A stretch of 64,000 nt of DNA from Acidobacteriaceae bacterium (GTDB lineage Bacteria; Acidobacteriota; Terriglobia; Terriglobales; Acidobacteriaceae), in assembly GCA_027452245.1 (NCBI GenBank), contig DAIDGW010000217.1, positions 62,001-126,000 of the forward strand, read 5' to 3'. Under the pieces are notes generated by a model, which was not told where the DNA came from, made no database searches, and saw nothing but the letters and a program-made list of their open reading frames with translations. This document shows, piece after piece, positions 16,381 through 24,272 of the stretch. A program made the translations under genes and the position numbers. The first letter of the stretch is position 1. Each line of letters opens with the position of its first letter.

Positions 16381-18225
16381 ATGTTATTCGTGAGGCGCGT
16401 ACCTCTCATCTCGCTGGGCGGCCTCCTCGTGCTGACAGTTCTGGTATTTCTTGCCTGGAATGGTCTAGTCCAGCACGGTAATGCTGCTGCGGCCGATATG
16501 CTGCTCCGGCTTAGCCCTCACCGGAATGCCTTATCCCGGCAGAAGGTGGTTTTGCTCGCGATTGATGACTCGGCCGTCAGCCGCTATGGTCCACTGCCGA
16601 TAAATCGTGCGGTGCTCGCCGAAGTTTTGAAGCGAGTGGCGAATGCCGCGCCAGCAGTCCTCGTCATTGACATGCTGCTTTCGGAGAGGACAGTCCCGAC
16701 CGCAGATGGCAGCCTTGCCGAGGCGCTTAGCAGGTTCCCTAGAGTCGTTCTGGCAACCGCTCTGGATATTCCCGGAGATGGCAAGCGGCCACAGTGGCTG
16801 AGACCGCTTCCAGAATTTGAGGCCCACGCGGACGCCGTCGGGAACGTTCACATTGAACCAGATCCTGATGGCGTGGTTCGCACGCTGCTGCTGGCCAAGA
16901 GCGACGAAGAGCGACGCTACTGGGCACTTGGCTTTGAGGCATTTCGTGCGGCGATGGGAGCGCAAGCGCCAACCATCGAGTCTGCAAATGAACTGCAGAT
17001 TGCTACAGATCATATTCCCGCTCTGGCTTCCAACCATCGGCTCTTATGGATTCACTACGCTGGGCCGGAAGGCACGTTCCGGCGTATTTCGCTGGCGACG
17101 GTACTTGAGGATCCGGCAACGGCTTCGGACTTCCGCGGGAAGGTGGTGATTCTGGGAGTCACGGCGCAGGGTGCCGGCGATCGTGTCTTCACTCCCTTTT
17201 CTGCAGGGTTGGGAATGAGCGGCATTGAAGTTCATGCGAACGTTTTTAGCACGCTGGCAGACGACGCCTATTTGACGCCTTTAGCACCATTGGCGGAATT
17301 GTTTTCAGTCCTAGGAATCGCGCTGCTGATCGCTGGAGCTTTGTGGTGGCGGCAAGGACGCTTATTGATACCCACTGCGATCTCGGGAATCATCCTCATT
17401 CCTCTGCTTTCCTATGTACTGTTTCGTAATGGGGTGATCGTCCCTGTGGCATCGTGGATCGTGGTTGAGGTAGCCGCCTCGCTTACAGCCTTCCTTGTAG
17501 ATACCAGCTTTGTGCGCCGGCGTCTCGGGGAGGCGATTGCCGGGCGGCAAGATTACGCACTTCGCCTGCAGGCCGTCGCCCATGAGATCAAGACTCCGCT
17601 CACTGCAATTCATGCCTCTAGCCAGCTGATGACCGAAGCAAGCATTCCTGAGGGGAAGAAGGAGGAGATCGCTCAGCGCATTCAAAAGGAGGCTGGACGG
17701 CTTTCTGGAGTGGTAACCACTTTCCTCGATGTGGAACGGATTGCGGCCGGTGTGCTGAAGCTACGGAGACAACAATTGGATCTTGCCAGGATCGCCGCTG
17801 ACGCCAGTGAACGTGCCTCCTTGTTGGCAGTCAAGAAGAAGATCTCAATCGAGCAGGATCTTGATCCTGTGATTTTGGCAGCAGATGCGGAGTTGCTCCA
17901 GTATGCCATTTACAACCTGCTGGTTAATGCCATCAAGTACAGCCCGGAGCGAACTGAGGTTCGCCTGACCTTACGCTCCGATGCCGTTTGCGCACGCCTG
18001 GTGGTGGCAGATCAAGGATGCGGCATTGAACCCGCGGATCAGGAGCACATTTTCGAGCGCTTCTATCGCGCCAAGCAGCATCAGCAAGGTGAACCGGGTT
18101 CAGGCGTCGGATTGACCCTCGTGAAGGAGATTGTCACTCAACATGGAGGCACAATTGAAGTCGCGAGTGAGCCTGGAAAAGGTTCGAGCTTCACTGTGTT
18201 GCTTCCAAGAGAGGTGAAGGAATGA
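16381..18225 (+). CDS. CHASE2-domain sensor histidine kinase
   Basis: Membrane sensor kinase of 614 residues. An N-terminal membrane helix (LISLGGLLVLTVLVFLAW) is followed by an extracytoplasmic CHASE2 domain (about 45-310; VVLLAIDDSAV, LVIDMLL, VVILGVTAQ), then three helices (about 315-410). A HisKA domain carries the phosphoacceptor His in AVAHEIKTPL, and the ATPase domain shows N box NLLVNAIKYSP, G1 DQGCGIEP and G2 GSGVGLTLV. The frame is open from an ATG at 16267, but the N-terminal helix fits a start at 16381; neither has a strong ribosome site. The stop overlaps the next gene's start (ATGA), so kinase and regulator are translationally coupled. CHASE2 ligands are largely unknown. Confidence 0.93.
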   Translation: MLFVRRVPLISLGGLLVLTVLVFLAWNGLVQHGNAAAADMLLRLSPHRNALSRQKVVLLAIDDSAVSRYGPLPINRAVLAEVLKRVANAAPAVLVIDMLLSERTVPTADGSLAEALSRFPRVVLATALDIPGDGKRPQWLRPLPEFEAHADAVGNVHIEPDPDGVVRTLLLAKSDEERRYWALGFEAFRAAMGAQAPTIESANELQIATDHIPALASNHRLLWIHYAGPEGTFRRISLATVLEDPATASDFRGKVVILGVTAQGAGDRVFTPFSAGLGMSGIEVHANVFSTLADDAYLTPLAPLAELFSVLGIALLIAGALWWRQGRLLIPTAISGIILIPLLSYVLFRNGVIVPVASWIVVEVAASLTAFLVDTSFVRRRLGEAIAGRQDYALRLQAVAHEIKTPLTAIHASSQLMTEASIPEGKKEEIAQRIQKEAGRLSGVVTTFLDVERIAAGVLKLRRQQLDLARIAADASERASLLAVKKKISIEQDLDPVILAADAELLQYAIYNLLVNAIKYSPERTEVRLTLRSDAVCARLVVADQGCGIEPADQEHIFERFYRAKQHQQGEPGSGVGLTLVKEIVTQHGGTIEVASEPGKGSSFTVLLPREVKE

Positions 18226-19607
18226 GTGCGAAACCAGCGGTGCTCGTTGTCGACGATGATGAGGGAATCACTTTCCCGATCGCCACGTTTCTCGAAGCTA
18301 AAGGATATTCCGTGACAGTCACGAATAGCGGAAGCGAGGCTTTGCGTTTGGCGCAGGGCGCAACATTTCCGCTGATCCTGGCCGATATTTACATCGACCG
18401 CGTCACGGGGCTGGACATCCTGAGAGCGGCGAAACAAGCAGCGCCATCCAGTGCCGTGATCCTGATGACTGCCAAGGGGTCGGTGCGGACAACCGTCGAT
18501 GCGGAGTCGGGGGGCGCATTCGACTACCTGCCCAAACCCATCGATCTGAATCAACTGCTGCAAGTACTGCAACGGGCGGAGTTATCGCTGCAGCCAGAAG
18601 AAGCGCCCGCTGCAGACTCAGCATCGGGCGAGGCGATGATAGGCGTCACGCCCGTCATGGTGAGGCTGTACAAAGACATCGCACGTGCCGCACGTTCCGA
18701 GGCAACCGCCTTGATTTGCGGTGAAACCGGTAGCGGAAAAGAGCTGGTTGCTCGTGCCATTCACGCCGCCAGCGGTCGCGCCAAACAACAATTCCTGCCG
18801 GTGGACTGCGCCGCGATTCCTGAAAATCTCTGGGAAAGCGAACTGTTTGGCTCCACTCGCGGAGCGTTTACCAGCGCGGAAAAGGACCGCGCCGGCATTA
18901 TCGAACAGGCCCGCGGTGGTACCGTGTTCCTGGATGAGATAGGAGAAATTCCAACCTCCTTTCAATCGAAGCTGCTGCGCCTTCTGGAAGCCAAAGAGTA
19001 TCGTCCGGTGGGGGCGAGCGCGCCGAAGTTGGTGAGCGCGCGTATCCTGGCAGCTACGCACCGGCAACTGGAGGCGATGATACAAGCCGGAGAGTTTCGC
19101 GCCGATCTTTATCATCGCCTCAACGTGCTGCGCATCGACGTGCCCCCTTTGCGCGAACGGGTACAGGACATTCGGCTGCTGGCAAACCGTTTTCTCAGCG
19201 ACGCAAACTCTCGCCAAGGACGCCAGACCCGACTGGAACCGCCGGCCATGAAGATTCTTGAATCTCAGCCATGGCCGGGCAATGTTCGCGAACTAAAGAA
19301 CGCAATTGAACGCATGGTCGCCATGTCATCTCCAGGCCCTCTGGGGGAAGCTGAAGTCCGGCAGGCCCTGGGTACCAACGCGGCTCAAGTGACGTCCAGC
19401 GCGGTCGCCATGACGCTCGAGGAGGCGGAAAAGAAGCATGTGCTGGAAGCACTCCGCGCCTGCGGGGGGAATCGCACCCAGGCTGCAGAACGGCTCAACA
19501 TTCAGCGGCGAACTCTCTACAAAAAGCTCGAACGTTGGGGGCTTTTGCGCGAAGGGCACAGCGCCGTGCCCGAAACGCCAATATTCGAGGACGAGCGCAA
19601 ATCCTGA
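18222..19607 (+). CDS. NtrC-family sigma54-dependent response regulator
   Basis: Response regulator of 461 residues and partner of the preceding kinase (4-base overlap). Order: receiver domain (about 5-120; acidic DDDE near the start, phosphoacceptor Asp in LADIYID, Lys in LPKPID), AAA+ activator domain (about 140-380; Walker A GETGSGKE, Walker B FLDEIGE) and a Fis-type helix-turn-helix (about 415-455; [20 protein letters not shown]). The sigma54-contact loop reads GAFTSA rather than the usual GAFTGA. The family activates promoters of the GG-N10-GC type; one weak candidate lies just downstream before the FecR gene. The output is probably the FecR and hexapeptide-repeat genes that follow on the same strand. 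Confidence 0.95.
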   Translation: MSAKPAVLVVDDDEGITFPIATFLEAKGYSVTVTNSGSEALRLAQGATFPLILADIYIDRVTGLDILRAAKQAAPSSAVILMTAKGSVRTTVDAESGGAFDYLPKPIDLNQLLQVLQRAELSLQPEEAPAADSASGEAMIGVTPVMVRLYKDIARAARSEATALICGETGSGKELVARAIHAASGRAKQQFLPVDCAAIPENLWESELFGSTRGAFTSAEKDRAGIIEQARGGTVFLDEIGEIPTSFQSKLLRLLEAKEYRPVGASAPKLVSARILAATHRQLEAMIQAGEFRADLYHRLNVLRIDVPPLRERVQDIRLLANRFLSDANSRQGRQTRLEPPAMKILESQPWPGNVRELKNAIERMVAMSSPGPLGEAEVRQALGTNAAQVTSSAVAMTLEEAEKKHVLEALRACGGNRTQAAERLNIQRRTLYKKLERWGLLREGHSAVPETPIFEDERKS

Positions 19608-19626
19608 GCGTTTGTTTTCAGTCGTC

Positions 19627-19642
19627 TGGCTGATTGCTTGTT
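19627..19642 (+). promoter_or_regulatory. Weak sigma54-type promoter candidate
   Basis: TGGCTG-N5-TTGTT resembles the consensus TGGCAC-N5-TTGCA (7 of 11 defined bases) and lies 37 bases before the FecR start. An overlapping alternative, TGGAAG-N5-GTGCA (19643-19658), keeps the GG-N10-GC spacing but is too close to the start codon. Suggestive only because an NtrC-type gene lies directly upstream. Confidence 0.25.
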
Positions 19643-19678
19643 TGGAAGCCAGAGTGCACGTTTGGAAGCGAGGCTACA

Positions 19679-20368
19679 GTGACTCGGACTCACTACAAAT
19701 TCGTTGCCCTGATCGTCCTGATATTCCTGACTGTATCCCTGCGGGCGCAGGATGGGGTAGCAGGGCAAATCTCCGCAGTGAAGGGCAAAGTCAGCCTTCA
19801 GCGGGGCGAATCTGCTCCTCTGCTCTTACGCGAGCACGACCAGGTTCAAGCCGGCGACGCGATCGTTACAGATGCCAAATCATCCGCAACGATACGTTTG
19901 CTGGACGGCAGCACGGTTCGCATCTATCCCAATTCTCATGTTGTGTTGCGCTCAGAAACCGGCAAGTGGAAGGAATTTCTCCATGTACTGCTGGGTAACG
20001 TGCGCGTACAGATCGAGAAGCTGAGCGGCCGCCCTAACCCTAAGGCGGTGACTACGCCCACAGCGATTATCGCGGTGAGAGGTACGATCTTCGCCCTTGC
20101 AGTCGCGCAGAACGGGGACACCAGGGTCGGACTGGAGAAAGGGCTGATTGCTGTGACGAGCCAACTCCATCCCGAGCAGGAAGTGTTGGTGAACCCCGGG
20201 CAAGAGGTCTGGGTTCGGCAAGGACAAGAACCCACGCAGCCCCGTCGAATGCAACGGGCGATGCCGGGTTTAACAGGCTCCGGCCCATCGGGAATTGGCA
20301 TGCGAGGAATGGGGGCTGGCGGACCCGCGCGCGCCACGGGCACGGGCAATCGCGGGCCACAGTTGTAG
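19679..20368 (+). CDS. Secreted FecR-domain protein
   Basis: Protein of 229 residues with a signal peptide (about 1-23, FVALIVLIFLTVSLRAQ) and a FecR domain (about 30-165; KGKVSLQRG, GDAIVTDAKSSATIRLLDGS, TAIIAVRGTIFALAV). Start is the GTG at 19679, with GCGAGG upstream; the frame extends to 19634 but without a sensible leader. It is not a membrane-spanning anti-sigma factor of the FecR type: only the periplasmic domain is present, and no ECF sigma gene is nearby. The C-terminal 35 residues are rich in Gly, Met, Arg and Pro. It follows the two-component pair and precedes the hexapeptide-repeat protein, so a cell-envelope function under control of that pair is likely. Confidence 0.88.
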   Translation: MTRTHYKFVALIVLIFLTVSLRAQDGVAGQISAVKGKVSLQRGESAPLLLREHDQVQAGDAIVTDAKSSATIRLLDGSTVRIYPNSHVVLRSETGKWKEFLHVLLGNVRVQIEKLSGRPNPKAVTTPTAIIAVRGTIFALAVAQNGDTRVGLEKGLIAVTSQLHPEQEVLVNPGQEVWVRQGQEPTQPRRMQRAMPGLTGSGPSGIGMRGMGAGGPARATGTGNRGPQL

Positions 20369-20411
20369 TGAGTTCGAGTCGCCAGCCTGATATCCGATTG
20401 GAGGTGACGTC

Positions 20412-21002
20412 ATGAAAACATTTGTGAAAGGAGTTCTGGTTCTTTCCCTGATGCTGGTCCCCAGTTTCGTCCTGGCGCAGCGGGCTGGCTCTGGCGGCAG
20501 AGCTACCGGTGCGGGCACGGGCAGCGCACAGCGTGATCACCTGCGCACGCGTGATCAGATAAGGACACCGGACCAATTGCGCACGCACGATCAACTGCGA
20601 ACCAAAGATCAGCTGCGAACACACGACACCCTGCAAACGAAAGACAATCTGCGTACTCGCGATCAGAAGCAGTCAAAGGATCAGTTGCGTACACAGGACC
20701 AAGTAAAGGCGAAGGACCAATTGCGTGACCGCGACAGACTACAAACCAAGGATCAACTGCACACACAAGATCAACTGCAAACCCGAAGCGGACAGACCGC
20801 AGGCCAAGGGCCGGGATCAACCGGACCGAATGGCGGTAGTGGAAACAACAACCAGCAGACCCGGAGCCGCACAGAGAGTCAGAATCAGGTTCGGAACCAG
20901 CAGCACAACCAGGCGGGGAACCAATCTGGTGACATGCAACAGAACCGGTTCCAAGAGCAGCAGCAGAACCGGGTCCAGGAGCGAAGCGATCCGCAGCCAT
21001 AA
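20412..21002 (+). CDS. Secreted hexapeptide-repeat protein (DQLRTK repeats)
   Basis: Protein of 196 residues that I do not recognise. It has a clear signal peptide (MKTFVKGVLVLSLMLVPS, cut near VLAQ) and a good ribosome site (GGAGG). Residues 42-125 consist of 14 tandem hexapeptides with consensus D-Q-L-R-T-K/H/R, highly charged and repeating exactly every 18 bases (20535-20786). The C-terminal 70 residues are Gln/Asn/Arg-rich and low in complexity (NQQHNQAGNQSGD, EQQQNRVQER). No hydrophobic core is obvious beyond one Leu per repeat. It is the last gene of the CHASE2/NtrC/FecR group and is followed by a terminator. A structural, ion-binding or surface role is possible; none can be shown. Confidence 0.8.
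   Translation: MKTFVKGVLVLSLMLVPSFVLAQRAGSGGRATGAGTGSAQRDHLRTRDQIRTPDQLRTHDQLRTKDQLRTHDTLQTKDNLRTRDQKQSKDQLRTQDQVKAKDQLRDRDRLQTKDQLHTQDQLQTRSGQTAGQGPGSTGPNGGSGNNNQQTRSRTESQNQVRNQQHNQAGNQSGDMQQNRFQEQQQNRVQERSDPQP
20535..20786 (+). repeat. 18-bp tandem repeat array encoding hexapeptides
   Basis: Fourteen in-frame 18-base units inside the gene at 20412-21002. Units differ in DNA (for example gatcagctgcgaacacac, gatcaactgcgaaccaaa) while the D, Q, L and T positions are conserved, which suggests selection on the peptide rather than recent slippage. Confidence 0.85.
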
Positions 21003-21332
21003 GGATAGTGGCAGCCTTCCCATGTGAATCGTTCGTTTCCTCGCACGGGATGCTCAGGCATCCCGTGCGCTTTGTTGTGGATGACATCAAAGGCGATTCG
21101 ATGAATGTCGGAAATGGAGGATCAATTGTTACGTTCGATTTCATTCCGTGAACCTGGATTTGCGTGTCCATTAAAACCTGATTACCAGGGTTCAGGAATC
21201 GTCCACATAAGAGATCCGTTTTCTGGGATGGTTAACGGGGCATTCAAGTTTGCATGGGCTCAAAATCACGTGCAGAATTAACCGTTGTCACTCAGGTCTT
21301 TTTCCATTTCATTCAAGTGGAGGAACAGCTTT
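21003..21332. other. Intergenic region before the amino-sugar operon
   Basis: The left part holds the terminator at 21043-21077. The right part (21080-21332) should contain the operon promoter but shows no convincing -35/-10 pair and no copy of the GntR or LacI palindromes found elsewhere in the window. Confidence 0.45.
21043..21077 (+). terminator. Terminator after the hexapeptide-repeat gene
   Basis: Perfect 11-bp stem (GCACGGGATGC, 21043-21053, with GCATCCCGTGC, 21058-21068) with a TCAG tetraloop, followed by GCTTTGTTG, a poor U-run. It lies 40 bases after the stop codon. Confidence 0.7.
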
Positions 21333-22082
21333 GTGAGCGCTGTCCAGTTTCGCGAACGCATTTCTGAGGCTCTCAATCGCATTTGGGAGACGCAGACGCA
21401 AAACATTGAAGGAGTGGCTGCGGTCATGGCCGACTGCATCGCCAAAGGTGGGCTGGTTCATTTGTTCGGGAGCGGGCATTCTGTGCTTCCGGTACAGGAC
21501 ATGTTTCCGCGCTATGGGGCTTTCCCGGGATTCCGTCCTTTAATGGATATGCGGCTCATGTGGACGAGTGTGATCGGTTCAGGAGGCGCAAAGGGGCTTC
21601 TGTGGCTGGAGCGTCGCGAGGGTTATGCGGCATTGCTTTTCGAGAACGAACCAATTCGCAGTGGCGATGTGATGCTCGTCTTTTCTCATGGCGGACTGAA
21701 TGCTGCTGGAATTGAAGTTTTGCAGGAGTCCAAAAAACGTGGCCTGACCACAGTGGCGATCACATCTCTCGACAATTACCGCAAACGGGAAGCAACCCAC
21801 TCGTCGGGCAAGAAGTTGGCGGATGTCGCCGATTATGTGATCGACAACTGCATTCCGGCTGAAGATGCACTAGTGACTGTGAAGGGATGGAAGGCTCCTG
21901 TCGCGGCCGGATCGACCGTTTCAACCGTGACCATTGCCATGGCGATCATCGCGCAGGTGGCTTCCGATCTTGCTGCGAAGGGACACAATCCGCCGGTTTT
22001 CGTATCGCCGAATGTTGCGGGAATACCGCCGGATAACAACAACCGTGTGTACGAAGAATACGAACGTTCTCTCAAACGGTAG
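21333..22082 (+). CDS. SIS-domain sugar-phosphate isomerase-like protein
   Basis: Cytoplasmic protein of 249 residues with one SIS fold, which binds phosphosugars in isomerases, etherases and regulators. Visible motifs are LFGSGHSVLPVQDMFPRYGA near the N-terminus, VMLVFSHGGLNAAGIEVLQ (the SIS Ser/Gly loop) and TVAITSLDNY. It resembles the UPF0309-type sugar isomerase family, which lacks an assigned reaction in many members. The start is taken as the GTG at 21333, 8 bases after GGAGGAA; the frame extends upstream without signal. It begins an operon with an MFS transporter, a ROK kinase and a PIG-L deacetylase, pointing to amino-sugar use. Confidence 0.88.
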   Translation: MSAVQFRERISEALNRIWETQTQNIEGVAAVMADCIAKGGLVHLFGSGHSVLPVQDMFPRYGAFPGFRPLMDMRLMWTSVIGSGGAKGLLWLERREGYAALLFENEPIRSGDVMLVFSHGGLNAAGIEVLQESKKRGLTTVAITSLDNYRKREATHSSGKKLADVADYVIDNCIPAEDALVTVKGWKAPVAAGSTVSTVTIAMAIIAQVASDLAAKGHNPPVFVSPNVAGIPPDNNNRVYEEYERSLKR

Positions 22083-22096
22083 GGCAGGAGTCTACT

Positions 22097-23263
22097 CTGC
22101 GACGACGACCGCTGTTCCTTAGCGCCTGCGCTGGAATTCTCGTCTTCGGCATTGTTCTGGCAATCCTTGGAACGGTGTTCGGGTTGCCGGAGATGCGGGC
22201 GCGGTTGCATATCGATCTCTCTCAGCAGGGAAGCCTGTTTCTGCAGTTTTACCTGGGCATTTTTTGCGCTTCTCTGGTCGTCGGTCCAGTCATCGATCAT
22301 GTCGGCAATAAGGCTAATCTCTTTGTCTCGTGCGTTCTGGTTTCCGTGTCCATGGTTTGGCTCGCGTTCGCGCGTTCTTTCACGTCTGCGAGCGCGGCTG
22401 CGATTCTACTAGGACTCGGGGGAGGCGGGTTAAACACCTGCACGAATGCACTCGTTTCCGATGTGTACGGCGATGAGCGTGGACCAATGCTGAACCTACT
22501 GGGAATCTTTTTTGGCATCGGTGCCATGCTGATTCCCCTACTTGCGGCCAGCATTGAGGGGCATTTTACGATTTCCCAGTTGCTTCTCTCTTGTGCGGTT
22601 CTGGCTGCCGTTTGTGCTTTCGGTTATGGCCTGCTTCCGTTTCCGGCGAAAACAGGTCAGGTGTTTTCTCTACGAGAAACTATCAGAGGTGCAAAATTTG
22701 AGGGAATAGGGCTGCTTGCTCTTATCTTGTTCCTGGAATCGGGAAATGAGGCATGCATCGCAGGATGGACCTCGACGTTCGTAAATACGATCGGTTACTC
22801 CGCGCGCACAGCGGCGTTGGTCCTTGCCTCGTATTGGGCTGCCCTGATGATCAGCAGAATATTGGCTGCGCGTGTTCTACGCGGGATGGGGAAGTCTCAC
22901 CTCGTCCTGATATCCGCTTTGACATCGCTGTTGGGTTGCGTAACGTTGCTTTCGGCGAGATCGTTGATGATGCTACTTGGTGGAACCGCTCTAATCGGCT
23001 TATCGTATGGCCCAATCTTCCCCACAACCTTAGCAATCGCGGGTGATCGTTATCAGGAACGAGCCGGGACGGTATTCGGGCTTTTGTTTTCGATTGCACT
23101 GCTCGGAGGCATGTTGTTTCCCTGGAGTGCCGGCGAGGTTGCGCAACATCTCGGCGTTCGCGCAGGCATGTTTGTTCCATCGCTTGGAGCGGCTGGCGTC
23201 ATTCTGCTGGCGGGTGTGGTGTTTGTAGGTGAGCGCATCCGATCTCCAAATCAGGCGCGTTAA
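22097..23263 (+). CDS. MFS sugar transporter with probable CTG start
   Basis: Inner-membrane major facilitator of 388 residues with about 12 helices, similar in layout to FucP/GlcP-type sugar:proton symporters. The first ATG/GTG/TTG in frame is the GTG at 22175, but this would delete most of helix 1, which is encoded upstream (FLSACAGILVFGIVLAILG). The frame is open back to 22037, with no ATG, GTG or TTG in that stretch. A CTG at 22097 has GGCAGGAG 6 bases upstream and gives a normal basic N-terminus (RRRPLF) before helix 1, so I take CTG as the start. The gene begins 14 bases after the SIS gene. Substrate unknown; the neighbours suggest an amino sugar or its oligomer. Confidence 0.85.
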   Translation: MRRRPLFLSACAGILVFGIVLAILGTVFGLPEMRARLHIDLSQQGSLFLQFYLGIFCASLVVGPVIDHVGNKANLFVSCVLVSVSMVWLAFARSFTSASAAAILLGLGGGGLNTCTNALVSDVYGDERGPMLNLLGIFFGIGAMLIPLLAASIEGHFTISQLLLSCAVLAAVCAFGYGLLPFPAKTGQVFSLRETIRGAKFEGIGLLALILFLESGNEACIAGWTSTFVNTIGYSARTAALVLASYWAALMISRILAARVLRGMGKSHLVLISALTSLLGCVTLLSARSLMMLLGGTALIGLSYGPIFPTTLAIAGDRYQERAGTVFGLLFSIALLGGMLFPWSAGEVAQHLGVRAGMFVPSLGAAGVILLAGVVFVGERIRSPNQAR

Positions 23264-23300
23264 GGCGATGCGGTGAGTTTGTCCAGTCGGATAAGGAGTT

Positions 23301-24272
23301 ATGGTGTCCTACGTCTTAGCGGTGGATCTTGGCGGGACGAAATGCTCGGCGGCTCTTGTGGATCGAAAGGGACGCATTGTCGCGCGCCGAACGGTTCCCG
23401 TAAACGTGACTTCTTCGTCCTCACCAGTGCGCCAGATTCTCGATCTGGCCCGGCATCTCTCCGCAGCTACAAAGCGAACGGCGCCGTTCTTTGCTGCCGG
23501 TATCGCGGTGCCGGGATTAGTTCGGCGCAATGGTACGGTTTGGGCACCGAACCTGCCGGGATGGAAACGCGTGCGGCTGGCAGATCGTCTGGAGCGCTCC
23601 CTTCAAATTCCGGTCGTGGTCGAAAGCGACCGGAACGCTGCGCTATTGGGAGAATGTTGGTGCGGTGCCGCACAGGGGAAGTCGGACGCAATCGTATTGA
23701 TGATTGGTACCGGGATCGGTGGGGGCGTCATGAGCGGTGGGCAAGTCGTCCGGGGTGCGCATGAGCTTGCCGGCTGCGCAGGATGGCTCGCGGTGTCACC
23801 GGAGAATCCTGACCCGAATGCGTCGGCGGTTGGAGAGTTGGAATCCTTGGCGGCGGGACCGGGTATCGCGAATGCGGCCAGGAAGCGGTTGCAAAGCGGA
23901 GAAGGTAGCAGTCTTTCGCAGCGTGATGCTTTCAGGATTACGGCGTATGACGTTGCCGCAGCAGCGCGAGAACGGGATCCAATGGCGTTGGATATATTCA
24001 TGCGGTCGGGTGCAGTGCTCGGGTTAGGTGTGGCGAACATGATCAGCCTGTTCGATCCGGAAGTGGTGATAATTGGGGGCGGAATGGCCGGCGCTGCTGA
24101 TCTATATTTGAAATCTCTGCGCGACGTTGTGGCTCGGAGGGCGCAGCCAATTGCGGCCAGAAAAGTGAAATTCGTTGTCAGCAAACTGAGAGATAAAGCT
24201 AATCTTCTCGGGTGTGCCCGGCTCGCATGGCAATTGTCAAAAATGCGCAATGTAGGGAAGGAGAGAAGATGA
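23301..24272 (+). CDS. ROK-family sugar kinase lacking the zinc motif
   Basis: Protein of 323 residues of the ROK family (glucokinase, N-acetylglucosamine or N-acetylmannosamine kinases). The ATP-binding motif LAVDLGGTKCSAALVD is at the N-terminus, the catalytic Asp in ESDRNAALLGE, and the second phosphate motif in IGTGIGGGVMSGG. The usual ROK zinc site (GHxxV then CxCGxxGCxE) is absent: the matching region reads ELAGCAGWLAVSP, then PNASAVGELES. No N-terminal helix-turn-helix is present, so it is a kinase type, not a repressor type. The ATG has AAGGAG upstream. Its end overlaps the PIG-L start by 4 bases. Phosphorylation of an amino sugar is likely. Confidence 0.92.
   Translation: MVSYVLAVDLGGTKCSAALVDRKGRIVARRTVPVNVTSSSSPVRQILDLARHLSAATKRTAPFFAAGIAVPGLVRRNGTVWAPNLPGWKRVRLADRLERSLQIPVVVESDRNAALLGECWCGAAQGKSDAIVLMIGTGIGGGVMSGGQVVRGAHELAGCAGWLAVSPENPDPNASAVGELESLAAGPGIANAARKRLQSGEGSSLSQRDAFRITAYDVAAAARERDPMALDIFMRSGAVLGLGVANMISLFDPEVVIIGGGMAGAADLYLKSLRDVVARRAQPIAARKVKFVVSKLRDKANLLGCARLAWQLSKMRNVGKERR

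Noticed and set aside
20535-20786. Considered as a CRISPR-like or intergenic tandem array
   Set aside because: Units are 18 bp with no spacers, in frame inside a gene with a signal peptide.
20503-21171. Minus-strand frame of 222 codons opposite the hexapeptide repeats
   Set aside because: It translates the antisense of the repeat and crosses the terminator; the plus frame has a signal peptide and ribosome site.
23603-24250. Minus-strand frame of 215 codons opposite the ROK kinase
   Set aside because: Ser/Ala/Pro-rich shadow frame with no start signal.
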